Assembly (NCBI RefSeq): GCF_003362725.1
Contig: NZ_QKTV01000001.1
Span: forward strand, 852,347 to 916,346
DNA: 64,000 nt
Source: Winogradskyella aurantiaca
Lineage (GTDB): Bacteria > Bacteroidota > Bacteroidia > Flavobacteriales > Flavobacteriaceae
Reading direction: 5' to 3'
Within the stretch, counting starts at the first letter, position 1; the number at the start of each line of letters is the position of its first letter. A program made the translations under genes and the position numbers. Of this stretch, positions 51,821 through 61,791 are shown in pieces. Below the pieces are notes generated by a model. That model saw only the letters and a list, made by a program, of their open reading frames with translations, had not been told where the DNA came from and did not search any database.

Positions 51821-52870
51821 TTAGGTTTCTGCATTAAAATACACCTTGTAGAAATGCATCTTTTTATCCTCGTCATAACCGCGCTCCAGATAGTCTGAAG
51901 TGGCATCTGGTGCGTCAACATCGATCTTGATTTTAATGTGTGTATCCAGACTTATTTCAGTCTTAATCTTCTGTTTTTGCTTTCTTAATACGGGATTTGA
52001 GACTTCAAAATGATTGCGTAATAGGACTTTATTTTCAGACTCATAGGATTTTTTAAAGGCTTCAAACATTTCAATTTGATCTTCTTCTTCAAAGACGTCT
52101 TCTTTAAAATTTTCCACATTTACCATTTCATTTTCTTTGAAATAGTCAACTGTTTTAACCAAAAAGTCACTTTGTTCCTGACCTCCAAATTGTGGCTGTA
52201 AGACCTCTTTTGAGAATTCACGACACATTTCCAAATAGTTCTTGGTGTGCTGGTTGGAATCATCTGGATATTTGATATTTAAAAACTGTTTAATCCAGTA
52301 TTGCGCATCGTAAGAATTATTGTCAACACTAAAGATTATTTTGCCTTCAGCATCTGAATAGTTTAATACAAGACAGCCTTTATCTACTTTCTTGGACTGG
52401 ATTCCTTTTTGCACCACGATGTCGTAATGACTGTCCTCTCTGTAGGTTTGAAAGAATTCCGTTTTCGTTTCAATTTTAAAAATCCCCAGGCCTTCAACAA
52501 ATTGATCTTCGTATTGAATGTTGTCAAATAAACAAACGAGTACATCTCCGGTCTTAATTTGAGCTGAATTGGATTGTTCAAATAGATGCAGAACCATATG
52601 CTTTGATACCTCTATAAAATCCTCATCAGACTCGAATAGGGACTGAGTGTAGCTGTTAATTTCGTTGAGGTTAATATCTGCATGATGGTTAAACCGGTAA
52701 CTTTCTGTGGCGCTTACAAAAGGCTTTAAGGTAAATGGCAAAAGAAGATCGTAGGTAACATCGTCAAGGTTGAGAATCTGTTCTGAAAACGCATTTTTAG
52801 TTTCATTGAATTTGTTTCCAACCTTATGAATGATGCATTTTTTAAGGGTGGCCTTTTGTCGTTTGATCAT
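51821..52870 (-). CDS. Nucleoid-associated protein (NdpA/YejK family)
   Basis: A 349-residue protein of the 37-kDa nucleoid-associated family (PF04245). Family traits: an opening KKCIIHKVGNKFNE, SEQILNLDDVTYDLLLPFTLKPF, VLVCLFDNIQYEDQ, and a final segment with ISLDTHIKIKID. Homologs bind the nucleoid in E. coli. The standard form is a little shorter than the E. coli protein but complete here. No operon partner closer than the Kir-channel gene (53 bp downstream). Confidence 0.88.
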   Translation of the reverse strand: MIKRQKATLKKCIIHKVGNKFNETKNAFSEQILNLDDVTYDLLLPFTLKPFVSATESYRFNHHADINLNEINSYTQSLFESDEDFIEVSKHMVLHLFEQSNSAQIKTGDVLVCLFDNIQYEDQFVEGLGIFKIETKTEFFQTYREDSHYDIVVQKGIQSKKVDKGCLVLNYSDAEGKIIFSVDNNSYDAQYWIKQFLNIKYPDDSNQHTKNYLEMCREFSKEVLQPQFGGQEQSDFLVKTVDYFKENEMVNVENFKEDVFEEEDQIEMFEAFKKSYESENKVLLRNHFEVSNPVLRKQKQKIKTEISLDTHIKIKIDVDAPDATSDYLERGYDEDKKMHFYKVYFNAET

Positions 52871-52942
52871 GGAAAATTCCGATTATAAAATGGGTTGCAA
52901 TACTACAAAATAGAAGCCTATTTGAATAGCTTTTTTGGACTT

Positions 52943-55279
52943 TTAGCGCAATCTCAAAATACTAATGCTACGCTCATCAGTTTGTAGAACAAACTCTAGA
53001 TTTCTGTTGTTGTCCAGGTTGCCCAACACACCCGACGAGGTTCCAAAAACCGGAAATCCTTTGATGGGTTTCGCTTGACTGTCAAATAGATAGACTTTTT
53101 TCGATTGTTGATCGGTAGTAGTGATATAGATTTTGTCATTCAAATAGTAAATTCTTGGCTGGGTATAGATGCCGTAATCCAAGTCCACTGATTTGAGTTT
53201 AATATTCAGCTTGTTTTCGGTCTGGGTGACCAAAGTTTTACTCGTCGTAGTTAACTGATGCTCTGCTGGTAAGTTTAGGCTAGACCGCTTTAGTTTGCCC
53301 TTGGTGTCAATTTGAACAAGTTCGCCGTTTGAAGAAGTGGTACTAAATTGATTTTGATATAAGAAGATCTCGTTATTTGAAAAGTCTATGGACTGTTTGT
53401 TGTTTATCCGTATTTGTCCGCGACGATTTAGGATTTTCATGGACTTGCCAGCCTTAAAGACAATATAATCCCTACGTCCTACCCTAAAATGTTTTGGTTG
53501 TGAGCTTATGTTTAAATTGGGTTTATAGTTAAAACCTTTAACGCGTTTTCCTTTGGTATTTAGCATTAAGAGCTCTCTTCCTTGTGTAAGCAAAAGTCTA
53601 TAGTCTCTTTTATTGTCATAATCAAAGACAGAGAGCGGTTGGGTAATAGGGTCATTGAACCTAATGGAAAATGGTGCTACCTCTTTTCCGTTTCTATCCA
53701 AAACATACAATCGATTTTGAGTACAGAAGGCCAATTGTAAACGTCCATTCTTGTACATATCAATTTGGGCAACCTCACCAAGAACTTGACCATTAAGCCT
53801 TTTCTTCCACAATAGCTTTCCTTGATTGGAGATTAAATAGAGTGTGTTTTCAACATCTTGAACAAGGATGTCCATGCCGCCATTAATATGATTCTTTACT
53901 AGTTGCGGACTGGTAATAAGTTCCTTGTCTAATTGTAATGAAGCCAATTGCTCTGTAGGAAGTGCTCGTCTGGAAGCGCTATATTTTGCAACGAGACCAT
54001 TTAAATGGATAAAATCACGCTCTTTACTAATTTGAAAAAAAGAGGTGTTATAAGCTGTAGTCTTTTCCGGAAATAAGGTATTAATGGTAGAACCATTAGC
54101 ATAAGACATATAGCTAAATTTAGTACGTAATTCTGAAGCTAAATCTTTATAGCGATTTGATTTAGATACGGTACGCTCGTTGAAATAGGCGGTTAAACAG
54201 GATTCTAAAGATGTTTTTGAGTTGGAGATAAAGACATTATTATTGGTAACAGCAAGAAATTCATAAGACTGTTCAGGAATAAATACTTGAAGATTTCCTG
54301 TGCGTCTTGACGACCATTCATATTTATAAATACTGGTTTCGCGATAAGTATCAATTGGATCCTGAAGATTTAGTTGGTCTGCAATTTGTGAGGCGTCATT
54401 AAGATGAAAAATCATCAAATCTCCATCATTAAGTGATACAGATGCCATTTCAAGGCAAGCACTGGCCAGTATATTAATGGAATCTTGTTCTTCAGAAAAA
54501 GCATTAGACGCTGTTTGAGGGTTCCAGGATACCGGAATCTGAGTTAATTGCCATTGGTTGGATGTTTCAGGAATGACATTAAGTAGTTCTGAAATTTGAG
54601 GTTCAGAAAATAATTCTAAGGATAAACTATCCTGTTTGGCTAAGCCTGTAAATTTTATCTGATCCCTTGTTGTTGTATTGGTAAGATACAGACCATCTTC
54701 TGGGGAAAAAAGGGTAAGCGATTTATCAATAAATGAAAGTGGCAAAAATGTTTGAGATGAATTGAGTAAAAGGGAAGAGGCACCATCTGGGGTTTCAATC
54801 TTCGATAACTTATTTAATAATTCATTTTTATAGGCGGTTTTATCCGCTATCAGTAAACTGTCATTACCAATTAAAATATGATCATCTTGACTCCTTATAT
54901 ATATAGGAGTATCCAAACTCATAATATTGAATCTTGCTAATTCTATATCTTCTTGAGTAGTCTCAAGAGAATCTTCTACCAGAATGGGCGCGCCTGATAT
55001 AACAAATGCATTTGTGCTGTCTTGGTCATAGAATGCAATTAGAGGGTTATCCATTTCAACCGAGTCTAATATTGTGGCCACCATATCCATGTAGCCCATG
55101 GTTTGTCCAAACAGAGCGGCATTAGTTGAAAGCGCATCAAGATTTTGAAAATCTTGAGTTGAGATGATAGTGACAGGAGTTCCTGGAAGAAAATTTGTTT
55201 CCGCTTTATTTTTAAAAGCGGACTCCATACAGCCTTGCAGAAGACCAGAGAGAAAAAGTAGAAGAAGTAAGTTACGCAT
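52943..55279 (-). CDS. Large lipoprotein with PQQ/beta-propeller-like C-terminus
   Basis: From ATG 55279 (MRNLLLLLFLSGLLQGC, lipobox LLQGC; a TTG four codons earlier is not needed), 778 residues. The N-terminal ~470 residues have no recognised domain. The C-terminal ~300 show propeller-like repeats (LYLISNQGKLLWKKRLNGQV, LYVLDRNGKEV, LLMLNTKGKRVKGFN, KVYLFDSQAKPIKGFPVFG). Such proteins are often found beside rnhB in flavobacteria. The role is probably outer-membrane or envelope related; specific function unknown. Confidence 0.75.
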   Translation of the reverse strand: MRNLLLLLFLSGLLQGCMESAFKNKAETNFLPGTPVTIISTQDFQNLDALSTNAALFGQTMGYMDMVATILDSVEMDNPLIAFYDQDSTNAFVISGAPILVEDSLETTQEDIELARFNIMSLDTPIYIRSQDDHILIGNDSLLIADKTAYKNELLNKLSKIETPDGASSLLLNSSQTFLPLSFIDKSLTLFSPEDGLYLTNTTTRDQIKFTGLAKQDSLSLELFSEPQISELLNVIPETSNQWQLTQIPVSWNPQTASNAFSEEQDSINILASACLEMASVSLNDGDLMIFHLNDASQIADQLNLQDPIDTYRETSIYKYEWSSRRTGNLQVFIPEQSYEFLAVTNNNVFISNSKTSLESCLTAYFNERTVSKSNRYKDLASELRTKFSYMSYANGSTINTLFPEKTTAYNTSFFQISKERDFIHLNGLVAKYSASRRALPTEQLASLQLDKELITSPQLVKNHINGGMDILVQDVENTLYLISNQGKLLWKKRLNGQVLGEVAQIDMYKNGRLQLAFCTQNRLYVLDRNGKEVAPFSIRFNDPITQPLSVFDYDNKRDYRLLLTQGRELLMLNTKGKRVKGFNYKPNLNISSQPKHFRVGRRDYIVFKAGKSMKILNRRGQIRINNKQSIDFSNNEIFLYQNQFSTTSSNGELVQIDTKGKLKRSSLNLPAEHQLTTTSKTLVTQTENKLNIKLKSVDLDYGIYTQPRIYYLNDKIYITTTDQQSKKVYLFDSQAKPIKGFPVFGTSSGVLGNLDNNRNLEFVLQTDERSISILRLR

Positions 55280-55314
55280 TAAGGGGTGCAATGGATTCTA
55301 TACAAATATAAAAG

Positions 55315-55914
55315 TTACAAGGGTAAACGAAATTGTGTTGGTAATAATTTAAAACTATGGCGGTGGTATTTGCTTGCCCCCAATTTTTTAATGGCCGCTC
55401 TATGAGATTTTGTTGGATACCCTTTGTTCTGCTTCCAGCCATATTCGGGAAACTCGTTATGAATAGATTCCATAAAGTCGTCTCTGTAGGTTTTAGCCAG
55501 AATTGATGCCGCGGCAATATTCAAATATTTAGAATCACCTTTTACAATGGTTTTAAAAGGTATTTGTTTGTAAGCCCTAAACTTGTTTCCATCTACAGCA
55601 ATAAACTCTGGTTTGGGTTGAAGTCCTTCTATGGATTTGTGCATGGCTGAAATGGAAGCCCGTAGGATATTGATTTGGTCTATAATGTTTTCGTCTATAA
55701 AGGCAACATTCCAGGCTAATGCCTGCTCTTCTATTTGAGACCTTAATAATTGGCGTTTGGTGTCACTTAGTTGTTTTGAGTCATTGAGAATGGGGTTATT
55801 AAAATCATTAGGCAAAATTACCGCTGCGGCTACAACAGGTCCCGCAAGACATCCACGGCCAGCTTCATCAGTGCCACATTCCAATTTAAATTGAGAATAT
55901 CTTAGTTTCAACAT
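55315..55914 (-). CDS. rnhB: Ribonuclease HII
   Basis: A 199-residue RNase HII that removes ribonucleotides and RNA primers from DNA. The signature [21 protein letters not shown] starts near residue 14 and holds the first catalytic Asp-Glu pair. The next Asp is in FIAVDGNKF and the fourth in the region [36 protein letters not shown] completes the family. It lies upstream of the lipoprotein gene (36 bp) and divergent from susC. Confidence 0.96.
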   Translation of the reverse strand: MLKLRYSQFKLECGTDEAGRGCLAGPVVAAAVILPNDFNNPILNDSKQLSDTKRQLLRSQIEEQALAWNVAFIDENIIDQINILRASISAMHKSIEGLQPKPEFIAVDGNKFRAYKQIPFKTIVKGDSKYLNIAAASILAKTYRDDFMESIHNEFPEYGWKQNKGYPTKSHRAAIKKLGASKYHRHSFKLLPTQFRLPL

Positions 55915-56073
55915 TTTATTAAGCCCCTTTTTTAGATAATTTAAATTTTGGACGCAACCATTTTAATAAAACCTCATCTTCTTATTGAGTGTCGTAAAAA
56001 ATCATATAGTTAACGTATGGTGAAATATACTGCAAACTCGGCAAAAAGCTTAACATATTTTTATCAGAAACAC

Positions 56074-56104
56074 TTGCTTATTTAATATTTAATTAAGATG
56101 TTTG
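56074..56104 (+). promoter_or_regulatory. Possible susC promoter
   Basis: TTG at 56074-56076, 20-base spacer, GATGTTTG at 56097-56104 (consensus TAnnTTTG, first base differs). It would give a ~23-nt leader to the susC ATG. The upstream 55915-56070 region holds nothing else I can identify. Confidence 0.4.
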
Positions 56105-56132
56105 CAACTAGACTAACTCAAATAATTGTTTT

Positions 56133-59100
56133 ATGAAATTAAAGTTAACATGGTTATTAACGCTATGTATGGCGTTTGTAATGCAGTTTTCTTTTGCACA
56201 AGAGAAGACTGTAACTGGTACTGTAACTGAAGTTGCTACGGGGTTTCCTGCGGCAGGTGTGACAGTGCTGGTTGATGGTACTGCTAGAGGTACCCAAACT
56301 GATTTTGATGGAAAATATTCTATCGGGGTCAACAATGGTGAAGTATTAGTGTTTTCCTTCGTTGGATACAAAACTATGAGAGTCACTGTTGGTGCAGCTG
56401 ATGTTTATGACGTTTCTCTTGAGGAGGATGTTGAAGCATTAGACGAGGTTGTAATCGTTGGTTATGGTTCGCAAACAAAGAAATCATTTGCGGGTACGGT
56501 AACGACGGTTTCTGCTGAAAATATTGAAAACAAAAATTTCTCTAATGTTACTCAATCACTTGCGGGTGAGGCTGCCGGGGTTACAGTAATTAACACTACT
56601 GGACAACCGGGTACAGTTTCTACAGTACGAATTAGAGGTTTGGGTTCTGTAAATGGTAACCGCGCTCCTTTATATGTAGTAGATGGTATTCCAATTACAG
56701 CTCAAGAAACATTAAATGCTATTAACCCAGCGGATATTGCCAGTACGTCTATCCTTAAGGATGCAACTGCAACTGCTATTTACGGTTCTCGTGGTGCTAA
56801 CGGGGTTGTGCTTATTACAACTAAAACAGGTTCAGCTAATGAGAGTTATGTAGAGGTAGATGTAAGAACTGGTCTTAACACGCAAATCGTACCAAGATAC
56901 GAGTTAATCAATTCTCCAGAAGAGTGGTTAGGGTATGTATGGCAAGCTAACAGAAACCAGTTAGAAATACTTAACCCTGGAATTAGCCGTGACGATGCTA
57001 ATGCTCAGGCTAGCGCTAACTTATTTTCTGATACCGGTACAATTCCAACAAGATATAACATCTGGAATGCTTCTGGTGATCAATTGATTGATCCGGCTAC
57101 AGGAACATTTAACCCAGCTGTTTCAAGAAGATATTCACCAGACGATTTTGAAGATCTTTTAACTCGTGATGGTTTCCGTTACGAAGCCAACGTACGTTTC
57201 GGTGGTGGAGATGAAAAAACTAGATACTTTGTTTCTGGTGGTTTCTTAGATGACAATGGTGTTGTTGTTAACTCTTCATTTAAAAGATATAACTTTAGAA
57301 GTAATGTTTCTTCTCAAATTAAGCCATGGTTAAAAGTAGGTGCTAATGTATCTTACTTATATGCAGAGTCAAGAAACAATGCTACATTAGGTGGTGCTGA
57401 GAACGTTTTCGAATTCTTAGATAAGTTTCCAAAGTTATACCCAGCTTTCGTTACAGATAACGCTACTGGTGAGAGACAGTTTGATCCATTCTTAGGAATC
57501 TTCGTTCCAGATTATGGTGCGATTTCTATTGGTGGTGGTGCAGGTCGTCCTGCTTCTGATGGGGTTAACCCATACGGTGCCGTAACTCTTGATTACAATG
57601 GTTATGACAGACACGAATTTGTTGGAAATGGAAACATTGATATTAAATTCACTGAAGGATTTACATTTGAAAACTCTGTGAGTTTACAGTTCCGTAACAA
57701 TATTGGAAAGACAATGGAGAACCAATTCTATGGTCGTGGTCTTTCTGCAGGTGGTGAGTTGACACAAACTAATACCGTTAGTGAAACAATTAACTTCCTT
57801 AATCTTTTAAGATATAAGAAAGATTTTGGCAACCACTCTTTTGAGTTATTAGCGGCTCACGAAAGTAACTCAATTTCATTCCAGTACATTCAAGGTTATA
57901 AGACTAAGGCAGTAACTCCTTTCTCTTTAGAATTGACACAGTATATTGTTCAGCAAGCTCCAAACGTTGGTTTCCAAGAAGGAAGAAACCTTGAGTCTTT
58001 CTTTGCAAACTTAAACTATGACTTTGATGATAGAATATTCTTCACAGGTTCTATAAGACGTGATGGATCTTCTGTGTTCCAAATCCCAGAAAACAGATGG
58101 GGGACATTCTGGTCTCTTGGTGCTGCTTGGGTAATGACTAATGAGTCTTGGTTAGACAGTGACTTCTTAAGATACTTAAAAGTTAAAGGTTCTTATGGTA
58201 CTACTGGTGATGAGGCTGGTATTAACATTGCAACAGGATCTTACTATGCTGGTGAAAACTTATTTGAGGTAACCAACCTTGGTGGTAACTTCGCTATCGC
58301 ATTAGATGGTAATATTGCGAACCCAGATATTACTTGGGAAACTGCTAAGCAGTGGCAGGTTGGTGCTGAATTCTCTTTCAGTGACTGGTTAGACGGTAGT
58401 ATCGATTACTTCTCTAAGGATACTGAAAACTTATTCTTTAACAGAACGGTACAACCTTCTTCAGGTTCTACTAACAGATTGGTTAATGATGGTGTACTTA
58501 GAAACTCTGGTTTAGAAGTAGATTTAACATTCCACGTAGTAAACTCTGCTAATGCTAGTTTAGATTTCTCTGTGAATGGTGCTATGATTCAAAACGAATT
58601 ATTACAGTTACCAGTTGATACACCAAATAACTTCCTTAATGTAGGTGGTGGATTTGGATGGTCTGTTGGAAGATCTATCAACGATTTCTACATGCGTCAG
58701 AGTGCTGGTGTAGATCCAGCTGATGGTTTCCCACAGTGGTATGAGTACTATGATGATGCTAATGATAACGGCGTATTAGACGCAGGTGAAGCTTTAGAAG
58801 GAAACGATACTCCTGATTTCTCTTTAGAGCCATATTTATTAGCTAACCCAGGTGCTAACATCCGTAGAACAATTACAAAAACTTACGGTAGAGCTACTCA
58901 GTTATACCTAAACAAAGTTGCTATTCCTGATGTGTCTGGTGCATTCAGATTTGCAGGTAATATTTATAACTTTACTTATAATTTACAATTCACTTACCAA
59001 TTTGGTGGGTACGGTTATGACAACCAGTACCGTGAATTATTTGAAGGTACGTTCCCAACAGGTGGGGGTACACTTCACGTAGATGCTAGAAATGCATGGC

Positions 59101-59417
59101 AAGAACCAGGAGACATTACGTCTGTACCAAGATTAGGTAATGGTTCTGTTGCTGCAAACAACTTTGAATCTGATAGATTCGTAACAAGTTCAGATTTCTT
59201 AGCATTAAACAATATCCAGATAGGATACAGCATCCCATCTAAGGTTTTAGGTAAGTCTGGTATTGACAATTTAAACCTTTACGTTTCTGGTGATAATCTT
59301 TGGATTACAACAGCAAGAAAAGGTTACAATCCAACAGTTAGAGCTAACGGTGCAACAGGTAGAGCAATCTACGCGCCATTATCAACGCTTACTGTAGGTG
59401 CGAGATTGAAATTTTAA
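56133..59417 (+). CDS. SusC/RagA-family TonB-dependent outer-membrane receptor
   Basis: A 1094-residue SusC-type transporter. The signal peptide ends at FSFAQ. A carboxypeptidase-D regulatory-like domain occupies ~24-100 (TVTGTVTEVATGFPAAGVTVLV), then the plug (LDEVVIVGYGSQTKKSFAG ... GVTVINTTGQPGTVSTVRIR, LYVVDGIPI, YGSRGANGVVLITTK) and the 22-strand barrel to the C-terminal VGARLKF. The N-terminal signal-transduction extension of regulated SusC proteins is absent. The codons are strongly biased to one synonym per amino acid (AAC, TTC, GGT, CGT), unlike neighbouring genes, as expected for an abundant protein. The substrate is unknown. Confidence 0.95.
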   Translation: MKLKLTWLLTLCMAFVMQFSFAQEKTVTGTVTEVATGFPAAGVTVLVDGTARGTQTDFDGKYSIGVNNGEVLVFSFVGYKTMRVTVGAADVYDVSLEEDVEALDEVVIVGYGSQTKKSFAGTVTTVSAENIENKNFSNVTQSLAGEAAGVTVINTTGQPGTVSTVRIRGLGSVNGNRAPLYVVDGIPITAQETLNAINPADIASTSILKDATATAIYGSRGANGVVLITTKTGSANESYVEVDVRTGLNTQIVPRYELINSPEEWLGYVWQANRNQLEILNPGISRDDANAQASANLFSDTGTIPTRYNIWNASGDQLIDPATGTFNPAVSRRYSPDDFEDLLTRDGFRYEANVRFGGGDEKTRYFVSGGFLDDNGVVVNSSFKRYNFRSNVSSQIKPWLKVGANVSYLYAESRNNATLGGAENVFEFLDKFPKLYPAFVTDNATGERQFDPFLGIFVPDYGAISIGGGAGRPASDGVNPYGAVTLDYNGYDRHEFVGNGNIDIKFTEGFTFENSVSLQFRNNIGKTMENQFYGRGLSAGGELTQTNTVSETINFLNLLRYKKDFGNHSFELLAAHESNSISFQYIQGYKTKAVTPFSLELTQYIVQQAPNVGFQEGRNLESFFANLNYDFDDRIFFTGSIRRDGSSVFQIPENRWGTFWSLGAAWVMTNESWLDSDFLRYLKVKGSYGTTGDEAGINIATGSYYAGENLFEVTNLGGNFAIALDGNIANPDITWETAKQWQVGAEFSFSDWLDGSIDYFSKDTENLFFNRTVQPSSGSTNRLVNDGVLRNSGLEVDLTFHVVNSANASLDFSVNGAMIQNELLQLPVDTPNNFLNVGGGFGWSVGRSINDFYMRQSAGVDPADGFPQWYEYYDDANDNGVLDAGEALEGNDTPDFSLEPYLLANPGANIRRTITKTYGRATQLYLNKVAIPDVSGAFRFAGNIYNFTYNLQFTYQFGGYGYDNQYRELFEGTFPTGGGTLHVDARNAWQEPGDITSVPRLGNGSVAANNFESDRFVTSSDFLALNNIQIGYSIPSKVLGKSGIDNLNLYVSGDNLWITTARKGYNPTVRANGATGRAIYAPLSTLTVGARLKF

Positions 59418-59432
59418 CTTAAAAAAAGCGAT

Positions 59433-60929
59433 ATGAAAAAAAATGTTTTAAAATTTATTGGCGGGGGACTTCTTGTTTTAGGTTTGTCTTCTTGTGGGGA
59501 TAGTTTCCTTGAAACGCAACCTACAGAATTAGTAAGTGAGTCTACGTTGGCCGAAGCTGTGGAATTGAACCCTGACCTTGCGGTTGGAACAATTGATGGT
59601 ATTTATAGTACTATGTTTACGTTTGGTTCTGGTGGTACCGGTGGTCATGATGACTTTGGACAAAGAGCTTATGAGGTCTTTGGAGATATGTTAAGTAGTG
59701 ACATGGCGTTATCAAATAGTGTATATGGATGGTATAGAGCTTCAATTACTGAGATGCAAGCCACCCAGGATTTCACATTCACTGATAACTTCCAGACTTG
59801 GACGTACTATTACAGACAGATTCTTAATGCTAACTTAGCTATGGCTACTTTAGGTGGTCAGGATGCTGATCCAGAGAACCCAGATGTAAGAGCCTTACTT
59901 GGACAGGCGTTAGCCTCAAGAGCACACTCTTACTTAATGCTTGTAACGTACTATTGTGATGATTATAATCCAGAAGGGCCAGCTGTTCCATTATACGATC
60001 AGCCAGATGCATCTCCAAAGGCAAAATCAACACAGGCAGAAATCTATGCCAAAGTAGAATCTGATCTTGTAAGAGCGATTGAATTATTAGACGGTTGGTC
60101 AAGACCAAGTAAAGCTAATATCAATCAGCCTGTGGCAAAAGCTATCTTAGCTTATGCTATCGCTCAGCAAAGATCAAGATGGGATGAAGTTGCTACTTTA
60201 GCTCATGAAGCAAGAGTAGAATCTGGTACAACTCTTATGCCAGCTGACAACTCTCAATTTGGTATCTTAGGTGGATTCAACAACTGGAATAACCCAGGAT
60301 GGTTATGGGGTGTTGATTTAAATACTGATACTGGTGTTGGTTTAGTATCATGGTGGGGACAGGTAGATTACTTCTCTTATAGCTACGCAGCTGTAGGTGA
60401 TAGTAAGACTATGGACCAAGGTTTATACGAAAGTATGAGACCAGATGATATTAGAAGAAATCAGTTCTTTACTGGTGCTGGTGTTAACTTCTTACAACCA
60501 TTATTCAAGCAATATGACGAGGACAGAGTACCATTTGGTACGTCTACTCAGGTTAAAGCTGATTACCACTACATGAGACATGCTGAGTTACTATTATTAG
60601 AGGCTGAAGCATTATCAAAAGCTAATAATGATCCGGCGGCTAGAACGGTACTACATTCTATAGTGGACTCTCGTATCGGTGATACGTCTTATATCGACGG
60701 TTTAAGTGGGGCTGCATTACAAGATGAAATCTATCAGCAGACAAGACTTGAATTATGGGGTGAAGGTAGATCTTATTTAGCGATGAAGCGTAACCAAGCT
60801 ACAATCGTAAGAGGTGCAAACCACTTATCGTTTGTTGGTGAGCCAATTCAGCATAATGAAGATAGACTTACGTTCGAAATTCCTGCTCGTGAGATCCAAG
60901 ATAACGTATTGATCAACGGACAGAATTAA
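59433..60929 (+). CDS. SusD/RagB-family nutrient-binding lipoprotein
   Basis: A 498-residue SusD-type lipoprotein (lipobox SSCGDSF, FLETQPTE after it) that forms the lid on the SusC barrel. TPR-like helical pairs, RAHSYLMLVTYYCDDYNPEG, the AKVESDLVRAIELLDGW block and a C-terminal ELLLLEAEALSKA / QTRLELWGEGRSYLAMKR segment are all family hallmarks. It starts 15 bp after the susC stop in one transcript and shares its biased codon use. Confidence 0.95.
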   Translation: MKKNVLKFIGGGLLVLGLSSCGDSFLETQPTELVSESTLAEAVELNPDLAVGTIDGIYSTMFTFGSGGTGGHDDFGQRAYEVFGDMLSSDMALSNSVYGWYRASITEMQATQDFTFTDNFQTWTYYYRQILNANLAMATLGGQDADPENPDVRALLGQALASRAHSYLMLVTYYCDDYNPEGPAVPLYDQPDASPKAKSTQAEIYAKVESDLVRAIELLDGWSRPSKANINQPVAKAILAYAIAQQRSRWDEVATLAHEARVESGTTLMPADNSQFGILGGFNNWNNPGWLWGVDLNTDTGVGLVSWWGQVDYFSYSYAAVGDSKTMDQGLYESMRPDDIRRNQFFTGAGVNFLQPLFKQYDEDRVPFGTSTQVKADYHYMRHAELLLLEAEALSKANNDPAARTVLHSIVDSRIGDTSYIDGLSGAALQDEIYQQTRLELWGEGRSYLAMKRNQATIVRGANHLSFVGEPIQHNEDRLTFEIPAREIQDNVLINGQN

Positions 60930-60956
60930 TATATAACACTAGCTAAAATCTAACGA

Positions 60957-61709
60957 ATGAAAAATTTATTAAAACTAACAACTGCTCTTTTACTCACAGC
61001 TTTCTTAGTTGTAAGCTGTGAGGAAGATGCACCTTTGGCGGCAGCTGATATGGTAACTTTCGAGGCAGGTTCACCTGTTGAATTTGTTGAAATCGAAGGT
61101 AACAGAGTTGCTGAGGTGAATGTGTATACTGGAAATGTTACTGGTGCAGACAGAACTTTTGAAATTATGGTGAATCAAACAGCAACTACGCTTGATCCAT
61201 CTGCCTACGAAGTTCCAAGTTCTGTAACAGTTCCTGCTGGTACAAATGTTGGGGTATTATTATATAGAATTATAGACAGTAATATTCCTTTAGCAGGGGG
61301 TACTTTAGTACTTGAGTTTGGGGATACAGGTACGGCTGTAACTACTCAAGGAACCCCGTCGTCATCGTCTATTTCAATTTCTGTACAGTACGAGGAATGC
61401 CCCCCATTAAATTCAGCTACATTAAATATTGTTTTTGATGCTTACCCTGGTGAAACTAGCTGGGAATTAGCAACTGGAGGTGCTGTTGTTGCATCAGGTG
61501 ATGGTTATGACGATCCAAATAGTGTATTAACCTTAGACTGGTGTTTAGAATCAGGTGACTATGAGTTTACAATCTTTGATTCCTTCGGTGATGGTATCTG
61601 CTGTAACTACGGTCCAGGTGAATACTCTATAACCGTTAACGGTGAAGCAGTTGTTGATGGAGACGGTAGCTTTGGTGCTAGCGCAACTTCATCGTTTACA
61701 ATTCAGTAA
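60957..61709 (+). CDS. Lipoprotein partner of the SusCD pair
   Basis: A 250-residue lipoprotein (LVVSCEED). N-terminal beta-sandwich (TFEAGSPVEFVEIEGN ...) and a C-terminal domain with LESGDYEFTIFDSFGDGICC and NYGPGEYSITVNGE, a Cys-containing beta module common in secreted Bacteroidota proteins, often in peptidases and adhesins. It starts 28 bp after susD, so it is probably a surface-exposed component of the same system. A role in capturing the substrate is plausible but unproven. Confidence 0.8.
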   Translation: MKNLLKLTTALLLTAFLVVSCEEDAPLAAADMVTFEAGSPVEFVEIEGNRVAEVNVYTGNVTGADRTFEIMVNQTATTLDPSAYEVPSSVTVPAGTNVGVLLYRIIDSNIPLAGGTLVLEFGDTGTAVTTQGTPSSSSISISVQYEECPPLNSATLNIVFDAYPGETSWELATGGAVVASGDGYDDPNSVLTLDWCLESGDYEFTIFDSFGDGICCNYGPGEYSITVNGEAVVDGDGSFGASATSSFTIQ

Positions 61710-61734
61710 TTAATATTTACTAAATATTTTAAAA

Positions 61735-61757
61735 AAGGTCTGCTTGTAGCAGGCCTT
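61735..61757 (+). terminator. Terminator of the susC-susD-lipoprotein operon
   Basis: Stem AAGGTCTGCT/AGCAGGCCTT with one G-T wobble, loop TGT, followed by TTTTTTT. It lies 26 bp past the lipoprotein stop. Confidence 0.85.
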
Positions 61758-61791
61758 TTTTTATTTTCGCAATTGTATCTAATGGTGTAGC